A stretch of DNA of 64,000 bases, taken from NCBI GenBank assembly GCA_021521415.1, contig JAIQDT010004996.1:1-64000 (forward strand), given 5' to 3'. Numbering within the stretch: the first letter of the stretch is position 1; each line of letters starts with the position of its first letter. Of the stretch, positions 56,186-64,000 are shown piece after piece. The notes beneath the pieces were generated by a model that searched no databases, was not told the origin of the DNA, and saw nothing but the letters and a program-made list of their open reading frames with translations. The position numbers were made by a program, and so were the translations under genes. Origin of the DNA: Bidens hawaiensis (lineage: Eukaryota > Streptophyta > Magnoliopsida > Asterales > Asteraceae).

Positions 56186-58211
56186 CGTTAAGGCATAACA
56201 CAAGTTCGCTTGTTACCATGAGCGAAGTTGTGATAAAATCTGTATAGGCGAAGTTAAAGGTGGGGCGAAGTTGGGAACAACTTCTCTTCATCTTTAAGTT
56301 CGTCTAATAACTAATAAGTAAAAAGGTCCAGGCGAAGTTAATGATAACTTCGCCTCACCACAACATCGCCTCAGGCGAAGTTAAGCCTCAGGCGAAGTTA
56401 CGGATAACTTCGCCCAAACCCTAAGTTCGCCTGAATCTGAATCGGCGACAGTAAGGTCGTTTCAAACTTTCGAAAACTTGATGTTTCTGGTTAATGTGAA
56501 GATTTAGGACTCTTAAACACAAGATTTTAAGTATAACTAGACGACCAGGTTGTACATGACCACGTGAAGACAAGTTTTGAAATCGGGTTTAAGGATCGAT
56601 CGTCCGAGGTCATTAACCGGTTGTCGAAACAACCTAGGATTAACAACATGAACATCGATTATCAGATATAAGAACCCAAACACACCTTGAATACTGATTG
56701 AAATCGAAGAAAGATAACAAAGATGAATCGACAGGTAAGATCGCTAAGTTCGCTGGTAAATCGGAGAGTATAAGTTCGCTGATATTTGAGAATAATGAAC
56801 GAATGACCTTTGAAAATCCTTATATAGGGGCGCTGTTATACAGGCGAAGTTACGGTTAACTTCGCCTAGGCGAAGTTATTCACAAGTTCGCCTGTTTAAC
56901 AACTTCGCCTATATTTACAAAATCAAACCTTATAATTTGAACATTTTTCAATTAACTTTTAAAACTTCCCTTTGAGAATTAAATGACACGATCAAGTCCA
57001 AGTAACCAGATATAAAAGCATACAACTACATAAAAAGAAAACTTTTAACAATTAAAGTTTAAGGGATCAAATTTCAGTCTTTACAAGGGACTACTACGTT
57101 TTAGAAAAGATCCGAACAGGAATCATACTAATTACGTGACTGTCACATAGATCCGTGTTTAGCTGTATTATGACATAAAGAAACAGGTTGTAGGCAGGTA
57201 AATAACTTAAAATGGTTTTCATCATTTTTGTGATACGAGTTAGGTTCAATTATGCCTCAAAATTTAAGTGGGCAACAACTCAGAGATTATGATGCCTCCT
57301 ATCTATTCTCAAAGCGTATTTGGCTTTTTCCAAGTCACCCCGAATTGACTTCGACCCATATTGTCTGGTTAAGTTTGTAAGTACTCTTCATGAGCTTCCC
57401 GTTCTCTTTCTTACTCCATGATTGAGAAGTCTTGACATTGTCAGCTCTAGAATGTTTCAATAACTCATAAGTTTTTTTTTTTTTTTTTTACGATAAACAT
57501 ATACATAGACTTCAGAGTAGTAAAAAAATGCAAGTCCCGAATCTGTATCACTGCAGTTTCTTCACACACTATCTTTATGGGAATCAGAACATTTATGGGC
57601 TCGTGTATGACTGGGTAATCGCTTTTCTGCCTATCATTCGGAAAGATATATATGAAGACATGCAAAACTCTTAAGGAGTTTCCACGTAAAATCGAGTAGA
57701 TTTAGTTTGTATCACATCTACTTTTACGCACCATAAAAAGCTACCATGACATACAATGACTGTTCTAAAGCCTTTTAAGCCTAATAACTTCACTAGTTAA
57801 GCACACAAAAGCAGTATATCTATCATTTTCCAAGGTTGGATCAATTTTCTGTTAAACATAGTAAAGTAACTTCTTACGAAGTAGTAGACTTGAAAAATAA
57901 TTTCATTTCCCAAAAAGAAAAATTTTAACATCAATCGCCCCAACCAAAACAAAGTCTTCAGGTAAACGGCTATCCCGAAGATCCAATGGATCAGCTGGAC
58001 CGACCACATACTAGTATGTGTCCTTCTAACTAAGTATGATCGACTAATTTTAAGCGAAAGAATGAAAACACATCATAAACCGCCCCGGTCACTTTCAGTC
58101 ATCTGGTTAATGGCTATCCGCATATTCTACAAGTAGAAATGAGGACCAAACATATCCTAAGACATGTCCTTCAAACTGAGGCAACCGACATAATTCTAAG
58201 CGATAGTGACG

Positions 58212-58242
<31 letters not shown>

Positions 58243-58259
58243 GAACATAAAAAGCATGG
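56186..58259 (-). other. Non-coding stretch between pol and ORF3 of B
   Basis: 2.07 kb without a gene. GGCGAAGTT/AACTTCGCC motifs are dense at 56190-56430 and 56840-56920. 57050-57790 is conserved with A (17100-17870). T tracts at 57473-57489 and 58212-58238 (27 T). The twofold hairpin repeat is at 57961-58210. Confidence 0.7.
57961..58210 (-). repeat. Twofold degenerate hairpin repeat downstream of pol (B)
   Basis: Copies at 57961-58060 and 58105-58210, matching A's 18021-18270. First copy carries the perfect palindrome CACATACTAGTATGTG, where A has CACATATGAATATGTG: the inner T-A pair of A is a C-G pair in B, a compensatory change. Second copy keeps ACATATC...GACATGT. Confidence 0.6.
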
Positions 58260-61200
58260 TTACTCGGGATTGATCATCCCATTCAGCTCAATAAGGTTTT
58301 GAAATCTTGTTTTGTCAAACGCTTTAGTATATAAATCAGCGAAATTATCAAGCGTATCCACCTTTTCAAGCACAATCAGTTTCTTCTCAGCACAATCCCG
58401 TATAAAATGATGACGTTTGTCAATATGTTTAGTTTTACTGTGCTTCACGGGATTGTTAGTTACTGAGATAGCAGTTGTGTTATCAATGCAAATAGGAGTA
58501 AGTAAGAAATTCAGACCATAGTCGCGCAACTGTTGTTGAATCCAAAGAACCTGGGAGCAGCAGTTGGATGCTGCCATGTATTCTGCTTCACAGGTTGAAA
58601 TTGCGACTGAAGTCTGCTTCTTGCATTGCCACGACACCAATCTGCCACCAAGAAACTGACATCCACCGGTTGTTGACTTCCGACTCTGATTGCACCCTCC
58701 ATAATCAGAATCTGTGTAAGCGACCAACTCCAAGTCTCCTCCTTTTACGTACCACAACCCCTGCTTCGGTTTGCCTTTGAGATACAGCAAGATCCTCTTC
58801 ACACCCTTCATGTGAGATTCCTTTGGGTTTGCCTGAAAACGAGCACAAAGACAAACTTCAAACATAATATCAGGCCTAGAAGCAGTTAAGTACATTAAAG
58901 AACCTATAATAGCCCGATACTGAGTTGGGTCCACATCTGCGTCATTGTCAGAATCAGCACCCAATTTATGGTTGACGCAGATTGGAGTATCGAATGGAGT
59001 GATGTCCTCCATCTTGAAGCGTTTGAGCACATCATGGACATACTTGGTCTGATGAATGAACATCCCTTCCTTCTTCTGATCAACCTGCAATCCTAAAAAG
59101 AAAGTTAGTTCACCCATAGCACTCATTTCAAACCTTTTCTTCATGACGGCCTCAAAATCTTGACACATGGAGACTTTTGATGTAGCAAAAATAATGTCAT
59201 CCACGTAGACCTGCACTAGCAGGAAGTCGCTTCCTTGTCTCTTCACAAACAGTGTGCTATCAATCTGACCTCTTTCAAACCCATTTTCAAGCAAGTAATC
59301 TGATAAAGTTGAGTACCAGGCACGAGGTGCCTGATGTAGTCCATATAACGCCTTGCTTAATTTGTACACATGGTCTGGAAAGTCTGGGTCAGGAAAACCC
59401 GGAGGTTGCTCAACATACACAACCTCATCAACTTTCCCATTTAGGAATGCACTCTTTACGTCCAACTGAAAAACCTTCATCTTTTTATAAGCAGCAAATG
59501 TCAAAAACAATCTAATGGCTTCCAATCTTGCCACAGGAGCGAACACTTCATTATAATCAATCCCCTCTTGTTGATTAAAACCTTTAACAACTAGCCTCGC
59601 CTTATTTCTTATAATAATCCCTTTCTCATCTCTCTTGCACTTAAACACCCATTTTGTGCCTATCGCATGCACATTCTTTGGTTTTTCAACCAAAGTCCAA
59701 ACTTCCATTTTCTTGAACTGAGCCAACTCTTCTTGCATGGCTTCGACCCACGAGCTGTCCTTGAGAGCCATTTGATAATTCTTCGGTTCAATCTGGCTGA
59801 TAAAGCAGGTGTACAAGCATTCGTTGATTATGCCTGTCTCCTTAATGCTTGGGTAAACACAGGTGTGCTCATTCAAGCTACGTCTTGTTTGTACACCGGA
59901 GGACACATCACCAATCACATTCTCCAAAGGGTGATCTTTATGAATTCTCGTGGTCGGAACAGAACCGACATGCAGATTGTCTTCCAAGTTAGAAGAGAGC
60001 TCGTCAATGATTGTTTCTTGCTGAGAGTGAAACGGATTGAAAAATTCTTCTTCGGTCGAGGCAGCAGGGGTATCGATAGCATTTGATGAGGAAGGTTGAC
60101 ATTTATCGATCAGCTGTCTTTGCAATAGATTTTCTTCCTCATCAAGGATCATCTTCGTAGCAACTCTCTCTTCTTCTTCAGCAATATCCAAATACGGTAT
60201 GTTAAAAGACTTAAAAAGTTTAACATAGTCGAAAAACTCAGCAGGTCCGTTGCTTGGTTTTGGCGGTTGGTAACTTGTGATATCGGTGTTACACACCACC
60301 TCAACCTTGCTGGTCGATGTATTAAAGACACGTCTGTTGGGTGTCTCAACAACATAACCGACTAAGATTCCTTCATCGGCTACTTCACCAAATTTAGAAT
60401 TTGTCTTTAAAATCGAACAAGGGGACCCGAATGGTTCAAGACCACTCAAGTTGGGCTTCCTCCCATGCATAAGCTCATAACACGTTTTATTAAGTCGTTT
60501 AACCATCAAGACTCTATTGAGGATATAGCAGGCTGTAGCAACAGCTTCAGCCCAGAACACCACAGGAAGCTTTGAATCAGCCAGCATAGTTCTGGCTCCT
60601 TCAATTAATGTTCTATTCTTCCTTTCAGCCACTCCATTCTGTTGCGGTGTATACGGAGCGATGTATTGGTGTTCGATCCCTTTCTGAAGGCAGAAGATCT
60701 CCATCTCAAAATTCTTGAACTCCGTTCCATTGTCACTCCTGATGAACTTAACCCTTTTATCCATAACGTTCTCAACTTTGGTAATCAAATTCTTCACCAT
60801 CTGAGCCGTTTCATCTTTTGATTTCAGGAAATATACCCACGAATATCGTGAGTAATCATCAGTGATAACCAAGCAATAAGAAGTACCTCCCAGACTTTTT
60901 GCATTCACGGGACCGAAGAGATCCATGTGAAGCAATTCTAGGGTACTGACAATTGAATTGACTTTGTTGGTGAGATGTGATTTCTTGTGCTGCTTTCCCT
61001 TCTTGCACGGTAGACATTTGTCTTCAAAATTGAAACTTTTCAAAGGAACGCCCAGCACAAGTCCATTCTTGACAATGTGGTTCATCTTCCGAAGATGAAT
61101 GTGCCCCATTCTCCTATGCCACAATTCGGACTCTGATTCGCTCGCTTTTGTCATAAGGCATGATTCTTCCGTGGCCATTTCAGTCGACCTCATATCCATA

Positions 61201-61562
61201 ATGTGCGTATTCCTCTCACGTGGAGCCTTCATCACAATCCACTCCTCTGGTATCTGAAAACCAGGATGTAACAGAATTGCTTCATTCTTTGTGAAGTGTA
61301 CGGTGTACTCCTTATCACAAATCTGCGACACACTCAGTAGATTGTGCTTCAATTCTTCGACAAAGTTTACTTTTTCTAATGTCATCTTCCCGTTAGACAC
61401 CGTTCCCATTCCTGTAATCTTTCCTCCACTTTCACCTGCAAAGCTCATTCTCCCTCCTTGAACAGGTTTCAAATCGTGTAACAAGTTTTTGTTACCCGTC
61501 ATGTGCCGGGAACAGCCGCTATCCACAACCCAAAGATTATTGCCAGCCCTGTTCAACTGTTC
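58260..61562 (-). CDS. Pol of copia element B (intact)
   Basis: Uninterrupted about 1100-residue reading with no ATG at its start; it begins after TCGTGCAG|GAACAG and probably depends on splicing or recoding from gag, whose frame differs. Counting from the GTG at 61568: protease DSGCSRHM from 16; zinc residues H151/H156/C186/C189; integrase D216, D279, E315 (D-35-E); RT with QLDVKSAFLNG (about 701-711) and YVDD 788-791; RNase H with YTDSD (951-955), CEAEYM and D1029; ends FADLYTKAFD...LNGMINPE. All catalytic residues sought are present. Makes the replication enzymes of the element; closest relative in the window is A's broken pol. Confidence 0.93.
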   Translation of the reverse strand, partial: EQLNRAGNNLWVVDSGCSRHMTGNKNLLHDLKPVQGGRMSFAGESGGKITGMGTVSNGKMTLEKVNFVEELKHNLLSVSQICDKEYTVHFTKNEAILLHPGFQIPEEWIVMKAPRERNTHIMDMRSTEMATEESCLMTKASESESELWHRRMGHIHLRKMNHIVKNGLVLGVPLKSFNFEDKCLPCKKGKQHKKSHLTNKVNSIVSTLELLHMDLFGPVNAKSLGGTSYCLVITDDYSRYSWVYFLKSKDETAQMVKNLITKVENVMDKRVKFIRSDNGTEFKNFEMEIFCLQKGIEHQYIAPYTPQQNGVAERKNRTLIEGARTMLADSKLPVVFWAEAVATACYILNRVLMVKRLNKTCYELMHGRKPNLSGLEPFGSPCSILKTNSKFGEVADEGILVGYVVETPNRRVFNTSTSKVEVVCNTDITSYQPPKPSNGPAEFFDYVKLFKSFNIPYLDIAEEEERVATKMILDEEENLLQRQLIDKCQPSSSNAIDTPAASTEEEFFNPFHSQQETIIDELSSNLEDNLHVGSVPTTRIHKDHPLENVIGDVSSGVQTRRSLNEHTCVYPSIKETGIINECLYTCFISQIEPKNYQMALKDSSWVEAMQEELAQFKKMEVWTLVEKPKNVHAIGTKWVFKCKRDEKGIIIRNKARLVVKGFNQQEGIDYNEVFAPVARLEAIRLFLTFAAYKKMKVFQLDVKSAFLNGKVDEVVYVEQPPGFPDPDFPDHVYKLSKALYGLHQAPRAWYSTLSDYLLENGFERGQIDSTLFVKRQGSDFLLVQVYVDDIIFATSKVSMCQDFEAVMKKRFEMSAMGELTFFLGLQVDQKKEGMFIHQTKYVHDVLKRFKMEDITPFDTPICVNHKLGADSDNDADVDPTQYRAIIGSLMYLTASRPDIMFEVCLCARFQANPKESHMKGVKRILLYLKGKPKQGLWYVKGGDLELVAYTDSDYGGCNQSRKSTTGGCQFLGGRLVSWQCKKQTSVAISTCEAEYMAASNCCSQVLWIQQQLRDYGLNFLLTPICIDNTTAISVTNNPVKHSKTKHIDKRHHFIRDCAEKKLIVLEKVDTLDNFADLYTKAFDKTRFQNLIELNGMINPE

Positions 61563-61586
61563 CTGCACGATAAAGCAAAAGATTAG
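61563..61586 (-). promoter_or_regulatory. Predicted branch and 3' splice site at gag/pol boundary (B)
   Basis: Minus strand CTAAT (61582-61586), T-rich run, TCGTGCAG ending at 61563, then GAACAG. The gag stop TAG (61583-61585 region) overlaps the branch-like motif. Same signature in A and C. Confidence 0.5.
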
Positions 61587-63619
61587 AATCTAGGGACCCA
61601 AGACCAATTGGTCTTGGATCTACACATCCCAAACTTTGGCTTTCCAAAGTTAGTATCTGGATAATTCTTGTAAGTCCTATTAGGATACCTCATTGTAGAT
61701 TGATTGTGAGGCCTTCCAAACCTTTGTGAATTGAAAGAGTTATAGCTTGTGGTTTGGTTATTAGCAGTGTAAAACTGAGATTTGTTTCTATGAAAACCTG
61801 AATTAGTCACATTTTTGAATTTTGAATGGTTTTCATTTTTAGCAGTATGATAATTACTATTAGGCTTATTCTCAATTTTAGTAGGCCTCACACCTCTGAA
61901 TCGCTGCTTCAGAGGGCAATCCGCAACAAGATGTCCTAATTGATTACACCTAAAACAACACCTATGCTCAACTTTTTTATCAACCGGTGTTTTAGATGTC
62001 GAGGCTTTATTACCGCCCGTTCGTCTCACATATGGTGGGACGTACGGGTTTAGTGGAGTACTCTTTTTATTCGTCTTATCTTTCTCTCCACCATTGGGTA
62101 ATACCACCTCCTCTTTTGCCTTACCAGACTCGGATGACTTATCCGAATCCGATGAGACTGGACTTGGATCAGAAATTTGAACACTTGAAACAGGCGAACT
62201 TGTTTCGCCTCCACTAACATTTGGTTCTTTACAAGTTACTTTAACTGGTACTGTCTGAGCAACCTCAAAGTCAACAGATTTCTGAACACTAGGGTTAAAA
62301 GTGTAATTGTGATTATAAGGTGGTGGAACCTCATGATAACCGATTCCTCCTCTCTTAGCAGAGGAACCTTGATCACTAACAAGGTGATCAAGAATAGCAG
62401 AGGAATTTCTGAACTGCTCAAGTTTTCTATTCAATTCCACCACTTTCACCTGGTGATCAGCAATCTGTTTTTCTCTATCAGCGATTAGTTTGGCTTTTTC
62501 TTCCAAAACTTCATAGCTTAGATCAATCACTTCAATTTTTTCAGCAAGTTTTGCTTTTAGACTTTTAATATCTTTTTCACAAGCTTTTATCTTTACTTTA
62601 TAACTATTTTCTCTTGTTTTAGTATAGTGATGATCTTCTTTTAAAGTTTTAAACTCAGCATCCAAACTAACATACTGATCAGTTATAGTAGCTAATTGCT
62701 CAGACAAGTTTTCGCATTTAGAACAAGTAGGTTTAGAACATACCTCGGAGAGCTGGTCTTTAACATCTGCCATAAAAGCTTTTTCTTCTCCGGTAACCTT
62801 CTCATTTCCTTCAGTTTCAACCTTCGCCAAATTGGCCTGTTCGAAAGTTTCTTCAGAATGCAAGTTCCAGTTGTATTCACCATCTCCTCTGGAAATCATT
62901 GCACTATAATCTTTAGAACCCCCACTTTGCTGTGTAGACCTGCCCTGACTTCGTTCCACACGCTCATTCCTGCATTCCTTTGCAAAGTGACCGTTTTGCT
63001 GACAATTGTAGCATCTTACCTTCGTCTTGTCAAACCCTGGCCTTCCACCGACAAACTTCCTTCCGGTCTTTCTCATAAACCGCTTCACTCTTCTCACGAT
63101 CATGGCCATCTGCCATTGTAGATCCATTTCTTCCAGATCATCAGCATCAATCTGGTCATAATCTTCATCCAACATAGCTGGATCAACAATCTTCCCCTGA
63201 ATGTAGTTCTCATAGGAAGCAATAAAAGAAGCATAGAGACCAAAACTACTCTTCAGCAGACTTGACACTCATAGGCATCTTGGAGTAGTTGTTGCTGGGA
63301 ATACTTGGAGAGCAACTACTCTTGCTTACCTGGGGTTGAGAACCACTCGATCCACCTGCTACATAGCAAACATCACCATTTGTGTTGACTGACACATGCC
63401 CCTCATGTGATGAATTTGCGCCCGACTCTCCCTTCGAGTAGTAGGCAGCAGATCCAGTCTTCGATCCTGAGCTAGTGTTGACTTTAGCTCCATACATACC
63501 TGGATCTTGAACCTAATCCATAGGTGTCTCTTTTCTGACCATGTTAAGCTCAAAGGTTCTGAGCTTGTTGACTGTCGTTTCTAGATCATATGTGGGAAAG
63601 TCTTTGTCTTCCCTCACGG
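61583..63619 (-). pseudogene. Gag of element B, N-terminus missing
   Basis: Copia gag from the DLETTVNKLR region onward; about 200 N-terminal codons present in A are absent. Main reading 61583-63268: YASFIASYENYI, CCHC knuckle CYNCQQNGHFAKECRN, a long coiled coil (about 62420-62760), a Ser-rich linker, a second knuckle CFRCNQLGHLVADC, and a basic Asn-rich tail ending WSWVPRF. An in-frame TAG at 63513-63515 and a +1 frameshift near 63250 break it. It joins at about 63619 to ORF3 sequence in the same frame. Confidence 0.88.
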
Positions 63620-64000
63620 CTTCAGCAGTCTGGCAATCAACATACCACCATTTAAGGTTCTTCAACACATCCTTGGGCATTGTCTTCATCGGCACATCTT
63701 TAAGACACCGAATCGGTTTGTACTTCATTACCATCCAAGGCTTGCCATCTGCTCTCATTCCCCTTTCTTTATCTTCCACTAGCTTTCCCTTCTGTGGCTT
63801 TAATAACTCAAACTTCTTTTCTTTAATACTTTCTTTCCACACGATCTTCCCAATAACTCTGGCCATGTTGTCGTCACTTCTATTAATCAACCCCAATCTA
63901 GCCAAATCCTTCACCTCACATTCAGGCAATGTATTGAGAGATCTCAACGTCCTCTTAAAGTATTGGATCCCATCATATCTTTTCACCACGAACACTTTTA
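63620..64000 (-). pseudogene. Second ORF3 fragment fused to gag, runs off window
   Basis: 381 bp matching 53398-53778 of B's ORF3 at all but one position by eye (A/C difference at 53587 against 63809). Encodes part of the C-terminal domain (VFVVKRYDGIQYF to WYVDCQTAEA) and continues without a stop into gag (REDKDFPTYDLE). The source is a virtually identical ORF3, so a further element copy probably lies to the right. Confidence 0.9.

Larger units (their letters stand above)
52714..63619 (-). mobile_element. Copia element B with ORF3
   Basis: Minus-strand copia element of A's family: gag (61583 to about 63619, N-terminus missing), pol (58260-61562), a 2.1 kb non-coding stretch, ORF3 (53207-56155), polypurine tract, 3' LTR. 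Pol and ORF3 are uninterrupted. No 5' LTR is present before the junction at about 63619, where gag continues directly into another ORF3 copy. Confidence 0.88.

Noticed and set aside
58212..58238. T27 tract as a poly(A) tail of a retroposon
   Set aside because: It lies within B between pol and the hairpin repeat; A has a shorter T run in the same place and no target duplication is visible.

Overview
This 64 kb window looks like gene-free plant nuclear DNA made almost entirely of nested LTR retrotransposons. I see no host gene, rRNA, tRNA, CRISPR or bacterial feature. Every LTR element whose primer-binding site is visible uses an initiator-Met tRNA-type site (TGGTATCA...). The protein families are plant Ty1/copia and Ty3/gypsy chromovirus (Tekay/Del-like). 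From memory of similar predicted proteins I would guess a eudicot of the daisy family (Asteraceae); this is inference.

Layout, using letters coined here. C (1-5907, minus) is a decayed copia element cut by the left edge; its 5' LTR is 4742-5907. F (5908-50283, plus) is the 3' end of another member of C's family; its 3' LTR is split into 6548-7078, 37288-37339 and 49782-50283. Inside the F LTR sit A (7079-37287, copia, minus, duplication AAAAA) and G2 (37340-49781, gypsy, minus, duplication CTTAA). Inside A sit E (9763-15790, plus, a non-autonomous LTR element) and G1 (22218-34387, gypsy, plus, duplication AAAGC). After a 0.7 kb unassigned stretch come D (50961-52713, rearranged remnant) and B (52714 to about 63619, copia, minus, same family as A). 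At the right edge B's gag is joined directly to a second copy of the family's third ORF.

The elements differ in condition. G2 has an uninterrupted 1565-codon gag-pol and nearly identical LTRs. G1 has the same layout, broken by a 2-bp insertion and two stops. B has an intact pol and an intact 982-codon third ORF (ORF3), but a broken gag. A, C and E are decayed. LTR-pair divergence judged by eye (G2 < G1 < E, A) agrees with the nesting order.

The most interesting material is accessory. (1) A and B carry, downstream of pol, a large ORF3 with no membrane segment, NLS-like basic clusters, a coiled coil and two conserved domains; element E carries a homologue of ORF3 and nothing else. (2) Each LTR family carries its own private, repeated, often palindromic short motif in non-coding DNA (GGCGAAGTT, TTCGTTA, TTGCTCG, or CTGGG...CCCAG), which with ORF3 suggests, as a hypothesis, an anti-silencing system like VANC of VANDAL transposons. 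(3) Branch-site plus 3' splice-site signatures are conserved at the gag/pol and pol/ORF3 boundaries. (4) Both gypsy elements carry a conserved small ORF with a hydrophobic C-terminus between the 5' LTR and gag, preceded by a predicted intron.
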